A stretch of DNA of 64,000 nt from Nomia melanderi (taxonomy: Eukaryota > Arthropoda > Insecta > Hymenoptera > Halictidae), in the NCBI RefSeq assembly GCF_051020985.1, contig NC_135003.1:12889501-12953500 (forward strand), given 5' to 3'. Positions 47,601 through 58,475 of the stretch are shown one piece after another. How positions within the stretch are numbered: the stretch's first letter is position 1; each line of letters opens with the position of its first letter. The notes below the pieces were generated by a model, which saw only the letters and a program-made list of their open reading frames with translations, was not told where the DNA came from and made no database searches. The translations under genes were made by a program, and so were the position numbers.

Positions 47601-50600
47601 TGTCGTGTAAGTAAGTATATACATCGCGGCGCGTCACCTTCTTCTCGCATTGCACGACTTCAAATTGGATTACGCAGTTGCGATACGTCTGGCGGCGTTG
47701 ACGGGCGTGCAGGTGTTCTACACGCAACAAGCAGAAGTCGGCTGTCTGACTTCCAGGCATGCGAATTAACGTGCGCCTTAACCGCCGGCTGTCGCAACGA
47801 AGTCAGAGGCTCCGGCAGGATCTCGAGCGATGAATTTTCACTTCGCCTATTAACCCTTTGCACTCGACAAAACTTTCGCTATAAATATTCATTCCTTTAT
47901 AAACGACATTTCGGTCGATTACTACAAAGAAAAACTTTATAGAACTTAGAACGAAAGTATGTCATTTCCGTGATCCATGTGCTTCATCATACGGATCTCG
48001 AGCGATGAATTTTCACTTCTTGCCCTTTGCACTCGACAAAACTTTCGCTATAAATATTCATTCCTTTATGAAGTATAAATGACATTTCAGTTACTACAAA
48101 GAAAAACTTTACAGAACTTAGAACGAAAGTATCTCGTTTCAATGATCCGTATGGTTCATCATATGTTTCTATGAAATTTGATAGTGAATTTCAGATGTTA
48201 CAATATTCCTGGATTTAAGGGTATCTATACCTTCTCGGTAATTGTAAAAATCAAGAATAGATTATTCTGACGCATCTGTTAGGTCTAGTGTTAATCTCGT
48301 TCAATCTCAATTCACAATTTCTATCCGTTCTTTTTCCCTAGACAGATTACTGATTTTCGTTTTACGTGTTACTAATTATTCACAAACCTATTTGTACCTT
48401 CTCGGTAAATGTAAAAGAACAAATCAGGAATAGATTATTCCGACGCATCTGTTATGTCCAGTGTTAATCTCATTTAATCTCGATTTACAATTTCTATCCG
48501 TTCTTCTTTTTCCCTAGACAGATTACGTTGCGTCCGTTGGAGCAGCACAATACAAGCCTGTCCAGAGTTTTTTCATGCTATTCAATTTTCATTCGTTCCT
48601 GATAGCCGAGCGCTGTCGGTCGCACCTGTTCGACGGACGCGAACAATTGGAACCGACTCGCGGAACCAATCTCACCCACGCGGTCTTTAGCCTGATCTTT
48701 CGCGGCTTCTATCGCGTCGCGTCGGACGCGGGACTGGCACGCCAGACACACGACTGCACACCTCGTCCTATGAATAATTCGAGATTAGAGCGTAATTTAT
48801 GGCTCGCCTGATCGTACGCGAACGTGGAACTGCTAACACACCCGGTGATTCACCTAACTGTGTGGACGACCTCGGTTGAATTGCTCGTAATCTGTCTAAT
48901 CACTGAAATAAGTGTTTCGTTTGAGATGGAGGGCATCCGGGCGGGTTGGCGTACAATTTTCTAGGAGAACGCCATTGTCTGTTTGAAAATTGCTGAACCG
49001 ATGACGGATCTGATGGCAAGGGTTTCATCAAGTTGTAACATTTTCATATTTAATGGTAATTGCCTGAATTTTCACGAATAATGTATTTGCATTGGACTAT
49101 ATGCAGGCTTTTATTAGTGAATATTGGAGTTTGTGATATGATAAGGTTTTGGTTTAGTGTGATCAGTAATGTGATGGTTTATGGTGAGAAATTTAACGAT
49201 ATATTTTCATTTAATTTTATTAACACTAGTACAACCGAGCATTTAATACGATTGATATGTAATCCCTATAAATATCATAACAATAGATTATTCCTAGTTT
49301 CTTCAGACATCCATCACAGCATTCAAGTGAAGCTATTTATTTTTAAAATCATTTCGAAGATATCAATTAATGCGAAACAAAAAAACGGAAATTTTGACTG
49401 TTACGGTAGTTCTAATGTTAATATACATGGATAAGTGATAATGGCGTTAATGATATAGCATGATTCATATAAACTATTTGTACGTGTCATTCGTTGTGTT
49501 AGAATAATTTTTACACCTATTCACGTGTTCATGATAAGTGTATAAGACAATTGGAGGGCAATCGTTGAACTTCATGGAAAGTTTCCATTCATGAGAATTA
49601 CTGAAATGCGGTTGGAACAAATTGCCCGTTACTTTGATCAAGGCCAACTATGAACCCACCAAGTTTCAAAGAAATCTGAACTTTCCTCTCCGAGCTTATA
49701 GCCGAATGAACCTGACGATTGTTCGGTTTGTTCTGAATAAAAGCGTAGAACGTGTCTCTACCGAAATAACAGTCGAACGTACGATATTTCGAATGATAAT
49801 AGAATATTTTCAACAGGAAAACAATAAAAAGAAATATCACTTTCTATTCCATTCGATAGATCTTTCGTCAAACAAATCAAGGGTCAACCCAATTCCCAAA
49901 TTAATTGGAAACACATTAACGTCAAAGTTCGAGTTATTGAAATAATACGACTATTATTCCGTATTATTAACATCGGATTAATTATCAACATTACATTCAG
50001 TGGATTATATTATAATACCGACGCCACTGAACGTTCATTGTGAAACAAACAATAGGTTCGTTTCTAAATCACGAAAGAACATTATTTTCCTCATAAAAGG
50101 AGAATTATAGAATACAAAATTTCAGTTAACACACTGCGCACTGGCAACGAGAAATCTCGTTTTTGTATAAAGACACCATGCAATTTTGCTAATTACCATA
50201 GTACTTAGGAAAATATGAAATTTTATTGAAATTGATTATCTATTTAAAATACACTACATAACAATATTGCTATCTGAGTTTTTATATGTACAGTCAAACC
50301 TGTTTTCGCGCGGTAGATAGCGACCGCACAAAAAAAAAACGTTCAGAAATTTACGAAACAGTGAGAAAGTGCTTTCAAACAAAATAAATAATTAAATTAC
50401 ACATGGCATCATTTTGAAAAAATGTAATGTATTTTAAATAGATAATCAATTTCAATAAAATTTCATATATTCCTAAGTACTATAGTAATTAGCAAAATTG
50501 CATGGTGTCTTTATATAAAAACGAGATTTCTCGTTACCGGTACGCAATGTGTTAACACGTTGAACGCCGTGGGGTCACCGGTGACCCCGAGCAAATCGAA

Positions 50601-52142
50601 TTACTGTAGTTCTCTCAATTAAACGATGATTATATGAAAACATTTCTATATTATAAATAATGCTACCTAACATGACATTCGGCTAGATGAACGTGGGATA
50701 ATAATAATGCAATTCGATCAAATGATTTAATATTCCATTTTTTCCATTCTGCGTATTTTCCTCTACGAAATCGTGCGGCGTTCAACGTGTTAATATCGTA
50801 TAAATCTTTACTGCTAATGAAAATTGTAGTATGTTTATGCTCCTCGTGATTTATTTGTCGAGGGAATATAATAGATTCACAGCTATAACGTCTCGATATT
50901 CTCCCTATCCTTGCGTGATGGTATTCCTACAATCCGTTTATAAGATATTCCTGTACGTATGTGCATAGAAATGACGTAAGATTATACCGGAAGTTATAAC
51001 GTTATTCGAATTTTCATGCGACATCCGTAAGTGGATTTTCCCCGGAAGAAATTTCATGGATTCGATCGTATAATTCAATGGACGATACACGAGAGGTCGG
51101 ATTCGAAAGTATGCACGGTATAACCTCGATTATTCGAATCGATTAGGCAACACGACGTTCGGGTAATCGAAATATATTGCTTTGCGACTATAGAAAATCA
51201 AAAATGATTTGTCAATTTTAACATTAACGTAACCAATAGTAAATAATTTATTTTGTACTTTAAGATTAAAAGTTTTCACTCTTCTATAGAATTAATTATT
51301 GTATCTTTTTTATTATATTGTGATTAAAAATAAGTATCTACAATATTAATATAAATGCTCAATCAAATCCCAATGAATACAATAAATTAAAAACTATATA
51401 TAATTAATAAAAATAAGTGACAAAAGGGAAAGTTTCAAAGTAGAAAATAGAAAATATTCGAATTAATCTTTTTCATCTCATTATCAGCGATATTTAACAC
51501 AAAATAAAAAAAGGACCATTTTTACTTTAACAGAACTAATTGCTATCTCTTCCATCCTATTATAATTAATACATACAATTAATAAAAATAACAAAACAGT
51601 TTAAAAGAAAAAGAAATACAAGATATTCAAATAAATCTTCCTCGTCTCATAATCAACGATATTTAACACAAAATAAAAAAGTACCATTTTCACTGTAACA
51701 GAACTAATTGCTATCTCTTCCACCATATTCTAATCAATACATACAATAAATAAAAATAACAAAACGGTTTAAAAGTAAAAATACAAGATATTCAAATAAA
51801 TCTTCACATCTCACAATCGACATTATTCAACGCGAAATAAAAAAGGTACCATTTTCAGAAATTCAGCCCAGCGCATGGTCGAGCGCGGTATTAGCCTTAA
51901 TTTCGAAGACACGATGTCGAAACGGGAGGCACGTTTCCATCGGAAATAAAGGCAACCAAGGCTAAGCCGAGCGACAAATTACAGTCGGTGGACTCACCTG
52001 ATTAATGTGCCTCAATTGGTCAATGAGCACGCTCGTATTTGTATTGCCGTAGGAAGTTGTCGGCGGTGACGCTGTCGTTACGGTGAACTCGGGGTTGTAC
52101 TTCTGCGCCATTAAATTCGAGTCCACCACCATCTTCGTGTAT
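44641..52142 (-). CDS. dally: Glypican, dally/GPC3-5 type, C-terminal part (three exons)
   Basis: Three minus-strand exons, 51998-52142, 45708-45909 and 44641-44747, join in frame and encode the last 150 residues or so of a heparan-sulfate proteoglycan that modulates Dpp/BMP, Wg/Wnt and Hh signalling at the cell surface. Exon 51998 gives the segment with KYNPEF and LIDQLRHINQ, which matches the end of the glypican core; the IDxLxHINQ pattern is as in GPC3, hence the dally side of the family. Exon 45708 carries DGSGSGD and EEASGSGMG, Ser-Gly sites within acidic runs, the usual heparan-sulfate attachment context. Exon 44641 ends with a small-residue site (Ala-Gly-Ser-Ser-Ser) and a hydrophobic tail of about 17 residues, a GPI-anchor signal. 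The N-terminal cysteine-rich exons are not in the window and should lie right of 64000. Choice of dally over dally-like rests on short motifs. Confidence 0.88.
44748..45072 (-). other. Glypican intron, left part
   Basis: Part of the 960 bp last intron (44748-45707), unique AT-rich sequence before the nested family B elements. Confidence 0.6.
45073..45531. mobile_element. Family B element containing another family B element
   Basis: The outer copy starts at TTAA 45073 with CCCTTTGCACTTGGAAG and ends at TTAA 45528-45531 with CTTGAGTGCAAAAAG. Its one-sided palindrome (GGTGACTGAGAATCACC) is at the right, so it is in reverse orientation. Inside it, from TTAA 45229 to TTAA 45451-45454, lies a complete 226 bp copy in the opposite orientation with the palindrome GGTGACTCAGTCACC at its left. 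Removing the inner copy restores a sequence colinear with 46845-47271. All within the last glypican intron. Confidence 0.75.
45910..46844 (-). other. Glypican intron, unique part
   Basis: Start of the 6.1 kb intron between the two upstream glypican exons in this window. No exon or repeat recognised; GC-richer around 46500-46640. Confidence 0.55.
46845..47271. mobile_element. Family B element with a nested family C element
   Basis: The family B termini are TTAATCCCTTGCACTCGG at the left and CTTCCGAGTGCAAAGGG plus TTAA at the right. The palindrome-like GGCGACCGAGAGACGCC lies beside the right end. At TTAA 46893 a family C copy begins (GCGTTGAATGCCG) and runs to about 47112, ending with the palindrome block GGGGGTCATCGGTGGCCCCC and GGCATTCAA. 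Confidence 0.7.
47820..48500. repeat. Duplicated MITE fragments, period about 167-176 bp
   Basis: A block with CTCGAGCGATGAATTTTCAC and CCCTTTGCACTCGACAAAAC occurs at about 47821 and again at 47998. A second block, CTCGGTAA followed by GAATAGATTATTC, CGACGCATCTGTTA and TCTATCCGTTCTT, occurs at about 48234 and 48401. The first block is a family B end; the second ends in a family A terminus (TCTAGTGTTAA). These are tandem duplications of pre-existing MITE sequence. Confidence 0.75.
48501..49219 (-). other. Glypican intron, unique part
   Basis: Mixed GC composition; a 78-codon plus-strand frame at 48575-48811 has no family feature. Nothing else recognised. Confidence 0.5.
49220..49420. mobile_element. 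Family A element (201 bp)
   Basis: TTAA plus CACTAGTACAACCGAG at the left and TACGGTAGTTCTAATG plus TTAA at the right, an inverted pair. Non-coding. Confidence 0.75.
49421..50125 (-). other. Glypican intron, unique part
   Basis: AT-rich intron, no repeat recognised. The overlapping frames at 49598-49945 on both strands have no domain. Confidence 0.5.
50126..50555. mobile_element. Family E fold-back element (430 bp)
   Basis: TTAA plus CACACTGCGCACTGGC at the left; inverted as GGTACGCAATGTG plus TTAA at the right. The two arms of about 150 bp are inverted copies over most of their length, including AACGAGAAATCTCGTTTTT, ATGCAATTTTGCTAATTAC and AAATTGATTATCTATTT-like blocks. The loop between them contains TACAGTCAAACCTG, a start resembling another transposon end. 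Confidence 0.85.
50552..50793 (+). mobile_element. Family C TTAA element (242 bp)
   Basis: TTAA plus CACGTTGAACGCCG at the left and GCGGCGTTCAACGTG plus TTAA at the right. The perfect palindrome GGGGTCACCGGTGACCCC directly follows the left end only. The left TTAA (50552-50555) is the same four bases that end the family E element. Confidence 0.88.
50794..51399 (-). other. Glypican intron, unique part
   Basis: AT-rich. Near 51118 a CCTCGATTATTCGAATCG block resembles a pogo-type terminus, with no partner end found. Confidence 0.45.
51400..51865. repeat. Three-copy direct repeat, period about 164-170 bp
   Basis: GATATTTAACACAAAATAAA occurs at 51489 and 51659 and in diverged form at 51823. It is preceded each time by TATTCAAATAAATCTTC-like sequence and followed by a run with ACCATTTT, and then in the first two copies by CAGAACTAATTGCTATCTC. 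The last copy stops about 130 bp before the glypican exon at 51998. Confidence 0.85.
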
Positions 52143-53719
52143 CTGGAAGCAGAGGAAGAAAAATGGCCCCGTGAAAAACCATTGCGTCGGATGTCACGTT
52201 GCGTTTCGTTCGTTATCTGTCGCGAACGACGGCGAGCTTTTCCGCCGGCAATTGTTCTGACTCTCGAAAGAATCGCGTTGTTCCAGTCGGTCACTGGAAA
52301 ACCGACGGTCCCGGTGTTATCGGGCTCTGGGTTATCGCGCTCTACGACGATACTCATTGATGTCAATGCTTCGCCCGTTATCTAACGTGCGATTTCTTGC
52401 TCACATTCATTCATATTTGTAGGGGAGCGCGAGTTATCTGTTACATGTTCTTTGAAACCGGCAATCTTTGTCGAAGCTGCACACTCTTTTTTTCTCTCTT
52501 GAATAACAACTTCGGAAACGACGTTCCTTTTATTTGGGAAGCGGCGGAGGTTTATGCCTTTGCTTCAACCGTTTGAACTTTCTATTATTTATATACTTTC
52601 TAGTATAAATGGCACTAGATTAATATAAAAGATTGATCGAAACGTGGATATTCAATTGTTTCTTCATTCTTTCGTAGATACTGATGTCTCAGAAAATATC
52701 TACGCTACTGAATTATTCTGAATTAGTGAATATTAAATGAACAAAATTAATATCAGTAGTCAGTCGAGTAGCTAAAAATGGAGAATTCAAGTATCCGTAT
52801 TCGTTAACTAATAATATTACTGATTAATATTCGTAATTACTGCATAGATATAATAATAAATATATAGTTGCTAACAATAATAACTATTATTACATAAATA
52901 TTATACAGTATATAATAATTACTATTCCTAGTTAACTAATATGAATAACTGAATTTTCAAAACACTCTTACTATCAATAACTATACAATTATTATCCACA
53001 TAGTTACTATCATTATCAACTAATACTATTCAACTAACACGAACAATTGAATCTCCAAAACATTTTCAATCGATTTCGAAATGAACGAGCATCGGACCGT
53101 TCACAAAATAATTCTCCTAGACGCAGGTTTTCGCGTCGGAAGCGATCAGATACCGCGAGCGACGCGCCGCGTTCCCCGGAAACTACACCGAAGACCAACG
53201 TTCCCGCGAAGTTAGATAAATATCGAATAATAATTGCCGGGGAATATCAAGTGCCAGCCGTTCCAGCATCGAATGTCCGGCCTATCTATTTTCCCGATAA
53301 ATCGTTTCGCGTGTCTCGTTGACGTGACAGGCGACCATGTGTGCGCGCCTCGCTTATTGTAATCTTAACCAGACGTTCGCAGAAGCATCGACGAGAAGCC
53401 GAGTGGCATGGCGATTCGCTGGACAGCTCCAGTAATCTTCCGTACCTCTGTTGCGAACCGGCGAACAAAAGAGAAAACCGACCGGCCGGTTTGCTGGCTG
53501 GCCGTTGCCGCATCATTTCCCGGAATGAGTTAAGCGATTTAATTTTAACGAGATTACCGGTGATTAATGGTTTCTTAGGCTTAATTTAACCTGCCGCCGA
53601 GACCCGTCCGCGAATAAAGAAATCGTTGCACGTGTGCTTAGTAGATAATTCGAGCCATCCGCGCGATTTCATACGCGAGGGGCACCGCTCCTCGGGAAAC
53701 TCGGCTCGGAAATTTTGCC
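52143..53719 (-). other. Upstream glypican intron, right flank of exon 51998-52142
   Basis: Starts the large intron that should run past 64000. 53040-53560 is GC-richer and open in a few frames without family features. No glypican cysteine-rich exon was found. Confidence 0.5.
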
Positions 53720-53933
53720 GAGGAAAATGTAGAAAATCGAAATAATGGAATATCAACTTGTGCGATTGAATTGCGTTTTTATTATTGCAGCATGATTTGT
53801 TGAATGTTATTGTATTAGCTGGTATTACTTATAGTATAGAGAAGTTTTCATATAATCATCGTTTAATCGGATGAATTATAGTAAATCGATTTGGTTGAGG
53901 TCACCGGTGACCCCACGAGATTCAACGTGTTAA
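53720..53933 (-). mobile_element. Family C element, decayed left end
   Basis: The right end has the palindrome GGTCACCGGTGACC followed by ATTCAACGTG plus TTAA (53930-53933). The interior matches the 50552 copy in reverse orientation (ATAATCATCGTTTAAT block). The left terminus is not recognisable, so the start is approximate. Confidence 0.6.
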
Positions 53934-54720
53934 TCGGCTGTCGCGACGTTGACAGTGGGAAATGTTTTAGAATATTTTTGAAGAATATTTAGGAAGATAA
54001 TACTTTTGAATAATGGTAGTAACGAACGTAATGGTGATAGTTATTGTCGTATCTATGGGGTGAATGAAATATCAGTATTTTTCTAATAGGATTCAGGAAA
54101 TATAAAATTTCGATAGATATTGATAGTTGATCGGTTGTCGCCACGTTGACAGTGGGAAATGTTTTTGAATGTTTTTGAAGAATACTTATAAGTTTCGAGG
54201 AATTAATGTTTTATTGTAACTGAGTATTTATGTTTGAATTGTTGGCTTGTGGGAATACTTTTGAAATGTTTGAAAATATTGAGAGTTAATCGGTTATCGC
54301 AATATATTTTTGAATATTTCACATCCAATTTAAAATATTCTGAATAATGGTAGTAACGAATGTAATGACAATGGTTATTGTCGTATACATGTGATAAATC
54401 GAATATCAGTACTTTGTTAATAGGATTCAGGAAACAAAATTTCGATAGATATTGAGAGTTAATCGGATATCGTAACGTTGAACGCCGGAAATATTTTTGA
54501 ATATTATACATTCAATTTAGAAAAATAATACTTTTGAATAATGGTAGTAACGAATGTAATGGCAACTGTTATTATCGTATACATGTTAATAGGATTAAGG
54601 AAATATAATGTTTCGAGAAATCAATGTTTTATTCTGATCGAGTGTTTATATTTATATTATTAGTTTGTGCAAATACTTTTGAGTAGTTTAAAGTTATCGA
54701 GAATATATCATTGTTTTACG
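53934..54720. repeat. Degenerate tandem repeat, period about 167-195 bp
   Basis: AATAATGGTAGTAACGAA recurs at 54009, 54343 and about 54537. TCGCGACGTTGACAGTGGGAAATG at 53939 recurs as CGCCACGTTGACAGTGGG near 54137, and ATAGGATTCAGGAAA recurs at about 54087 and 54420. Spacing is near 195, 334 and 194 bp. The units are imperfect and partly deleted. Confidence 0.75.
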
Positions 54721-55565
54721 TATGTTATTTATGCAATGGTTACTATCATCGCTGTATTTGTTACGTTACAAGTGATTAATCATGCCTGAGATACCTCGTT
54801 CGAATATTTTTTAATCACACTATGAAAATATCATTATTTTATATATTTTATTTCTGTAACGTCAACTGTTGTCATTGTATTCGAGGAATTCTGTAATGAT
54901 CGTACAAATATAAATCGTTTGTTCCGTAATAATTCTGATTAAGAACAGCGACCGAAGTTTCGCTCGTTGGTTCGAATACTCTTTGCTAGGGGCGGTGAAT
55001 TGATTTTCTTATGCATTCATGAAATTTGAATTTCCATTGGACCGATATATTAGGAGAGTGACATGGAATATTGCGGAAAAGGAGGCGATAGCTTGCAGCG
55101 GTCACGAGTAACGGAAGAATGGCCGATTTTTTGCAATAACGCGAAGTTACGAAGTTCAAACAAAGCGAGGCTCGAGGCGATCGTTCACGGACCGCGTGCT
55201 TATACGGTAAGACATGCGAATGGAGGTTAACAATACATCGCGGATATGAATAACAGCACGATAACCATTGCACGATAGATCAAACAAGTGTTTGGCGTGT
55301 CAAGGAAGTATTATAGGAACTTGAAGAAACCGGGGGAAGATCGATTATGGGACGTCTGCACGATATTGTCGCTTTGTTTGCGAAACGTCGTTTCACAAAA
55401 TATTCTCAATTTCATAACTTCTTTGGCACTTCCCGAATGTTGTTACAACAATAAATAACACTTCAATATAACACTGAATCTCTACGTCTAATTTCAAGAA
55501 AAATACTAAAGTACAATTGCAATTCTTTGTAACAAATTTCGTACAAAATCCTCCATCCCTTAACT
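54721..55565 (-). other. Glypican intron, unique part
   Basis: AT-rich; nothing recognised. Confidence 0.5.
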
Positions 55566-55830
55566 CAAAGATTTCAAATTCTATTCATAATTTGACTTCC
55601 CAAAGATTTCAAATTCCATTCATAATTTCACTTCCCAAAGATTTCAAATTCCATTCATAATTTCACTTCCCAAAGATTTCAAATTCTATTCATAATTTCA
55701 CTTCCCAAAGATTTCAAATTCTATTCATAATTTCATTCCCAAAGATTTCAAATTCTATTCATAATTTCATTCCCAAAGATTTCAAATTTTATTCATAATT
55801 TCACTTCCCAAAGATTCCAAATTCTCATTC
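55566..55830. repeat. Minisatellite of 34-35 bp units, about 7.5 copies
   Basis: The unit begins CAAAGATTTCAAATTC and continues ATTCATAATTTCACTTCC. Units three to six are nearly identical; two units lack one base; the first and last are diverged, the usual picture of slippage-driven arrays. Confidence 0.95.
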
Positions 55831-56550
55831 ACATTCCATACATTCCAATATACTCCTAATTTCGACTAGTTTCAACAATCCTTACTTCTTCACCGTTCAC
55901 ATAGTCTTATGCATCGAGTGCAACTGTTGCTACCGATCCACAAGACTAAATAAATCCATTAAAGATACATGAAGATCTGCCGATCCCCTAAAAAAAACTT
56001 GTCCAATTTAAGCATTCCCCCCCGAAATTCCCGAAGATTACGCGAAGATCGTCCCCGGCGCGGCGCCGCGGGAGTAAGAAATAATACCGCGCCACTTAGC
56101 AAACCGCGAGGTGTTGCGAAGTTACGCCTGCGGTCAAGCATAATGTTACAATTTGAAGCTATTTGCGTGTAACCAACTGGAAAGCCAGAATCTCCGCGGG
56201 ATCCGCGGTATCTTGTTGCCGTCACCGTGCCGCTCGCTTGATATTCTCGCGCAGGCCGGCCAGCGCGAGGAAAGAATTATCTCCGGAGGAGATAGGGTGG
56301 AAGAGCAGCCGTTCTATTTGCGTTCGCTATTCTCGGATCATCACTTTTGAAATGCGCGCGCTCGCAGAAACGGTCGCGCTGCTATTCATCGAACTGCCAC
56401 CAAACGTAATCCCGGGATCGAGTGTCTTCCCCGCGGGCGAATGTCTTCGCCTTTATCGTCGATCGGCCGCGATTGTTTTATTGACAAATCCGCCGGTAAC
56501 TCGAGCATTTCTATTTAGAAGCCACGAGCGGAGGAGAATTGAGAGTTTTA
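55831..56550 (-). other. Glypican intron with GC-rich block
   Basis: 56000-56540 is GC-rich and open in several frames on both strands (for example 56163-56558), with no family feature. No exon recognised. Confidence 0.5.
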
Positions 56551-56850
56551 GCTTCTGAAATTATTGACAATATATTCGGAAGTTGTGCAAAGGGATCTCT
56601 GATCTAGAAGAGGAGTATATTTTTTAATAAGTAAATAGAATATTATTTATTTCATTAGAGTTTACGATAATATTGGAAATTGACTTGAGCCCAGGAAAGG
56701 AAACTTGAGAAAGTTAATGTTTTAGTTTCTGAAATTATTGGCAATATATTCAGAAGTTGTGCAAAGGGATCTCTGACCTAGAAGAAACGAAGAAACGAGT
56801 ATATCTTAAATAACTAAATAGAATATTATTTATTCTTATTATATTATCAT
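56551..56850. repeat. Two-copy direct duplication, period about 174 bp
   Basis: GAAATTATTGACAATATATTC at about 56557 recurs as GAAATTATTGGCAATATATTC at 56731. Both are followed by GAAGTTGTGCAAAGGGATCT, CTAGAAGA and AATAGAATATTATTTATT. Copies differ by a few substitutions and a short insertion. Confidence 0.85.
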
Positions 56851-57075
56851 AGAAGTTATTAAATCTTGAAACAGCATTCCTAAAATATGATTTCCTGCAA
56901 CTAATCCTAAATCGTATTCTTACAACTTAAGAATATCAACAAATTTCCAAAATTGTCGAAACCCCACAATTTACCCAACAATTCCAAAGGTCTTCATTTT
57001 CAAAGACCTAACCCACGAAATCCATATTTCGCAAAATCTATATCACACAACAATTTCCCTCAAGAAGAAGTATCC

Positions 57076-57311
57076 TTAACCCCTTGACGTACTATTTACT
57101 TTAGCTACTAAGCTCGTGTAACATTTTACTACCGGCAATTTAGAAAAGCAGCAAAATTTTCCATTCTACTTCAAGCGGAAGTTTCATTTTCAGATAACAC
57201 ATTCATAATAGCGAAATAGTTATGCTTTGATCCGTGGATAATGAACATTGATCGTTGCCGAATTAGTCTAGAAATCTTCATCACGAGTCTCACTCGTCGG
57301 CAAGGGGCTAA
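57076..57311. mobile_element. Family G TTAA element (about 236 bp)
   Basis: TTAA plus CCCCTTGACGTACTATTT at the left; CGGCAAGGGGCTAA at the right, where TTAA has become CTAA. The palindrome ACGAGTCTCACTCGT lies next to the right end only. Confidence 0.7.
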
Positions 57312-58287
57312 GAAACATGTCTGATCAAACGTAGTTGTTAATCAACAACAATTTGAATTTAATATTAGCCTTCAGGACATCCTGAAATCAGTATCAACGT
57401 CCACGCGAGTTTACCGAGGGACAGGCGCAGCCTAATTCGAGTAAAGTCGAGTTAGGCGAACGCGGCAGTCGCTACATTATTCAGGCCCTGTATTCCCGGC
57501 AGCGGGAGCCAGCATCAATTAATTATGACCTGAAATTTCTTTCTCGATTCGCCACCCCTCGCTTTCCTTTCCACTTTGTATCATTCAGCCACCCTCGCGA
57601 TCGTTCTCGCCGAACACTCGGCCGTTTCTCCTTTTTCCCGGCGCTCGTCCCGACTTTCCTGCGATGTGTTTTCTTCGCCGGCCCCTCCCCTCGCTCTGTT
57701 TGCGCGCAAGCAGCGCTCCTGGCGACATTTTGATCGATCACTCGGGCGCCGAGGCCAACTTTCTTCTTTATTCATTGTTACGCGCGCAAATTAATGTCGA
57801 ATTATGCGAATGATCGATCGCCCCTCCGCGGGAGGCAATTGATACGTTAATGCGATCGGCGCGCCGTCCACTCGCGGACAATGTGGAATACTTCTTTAAT
57901 GCGGTGTTAACTGTCAGCGATCCGCATCGATAACTATTCGCGAGAAATTGATTGTATGATTAATTTATTGTAACATTTGGAGGGAGATTTCGGAGGGAAG
58001 TTCGCAAATGAATATATTCATTCGAAATTATATTTTTTACTGATGCAGCTATAGGAAGAGCATCGAATTTTCCTTTGTTTATAGATTATTGATGAAATAA
58101 ATCACGAGGCAAAGGGTTAATAGGTTATAGTGTCGGAGCTTGCGAATCACTGAATAACTGCGATTTTAAGGTATACATTGAAACTGGAGAGTTTTAAATA
58201 GTTTGACAAGTATGTTGTTCCAACAATATATGTGATTTTTCTAGAAACTGTAATCATTTCTAAAATCATTTCGAATATTTAGCACTC
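57312..58287 (-). other. Glypican intron with GC-rich block
   Basis: 57400-57900 is GC-rich with short frames on both strands; no exon or repeat recognised. Confidence 0.5.
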
Positions 58288-58475
58288 CTAACACACTGCG
58301 TACCGGCTAGTTATCAGAAAATTAAAAAAAAAATTATAAAAAAACTGAGGTATCATATTGTATGTAATATATTTTAAATGGACAATTGGTTCTAATCAAA
58401 TTTAATATTTCCTTAAATGCTGTGGTAATTATCAAAGTTTATAGCTGTGAGATTTCTCGTTACCAGTACCTGACA
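58288..58475. mobile_element. Decayed family E element
   Basis: The left end CTAACACACTGCGTACCGG and the right end GAGATTTCTCGTTACCAGTACC match family E. The interior has TAATATATTTTAAATGGACAATTGG as in the other copies. Both terminal TTAA sites have decayed. Confidence 0.6.

Noticed and set aside
54986..55273. Cysteine-containing minus-strand frame as an upstream glypican exon
   Set aside because: The cysteine spacing does not match glypicans, and there is no fitting acceptor and donor pair.
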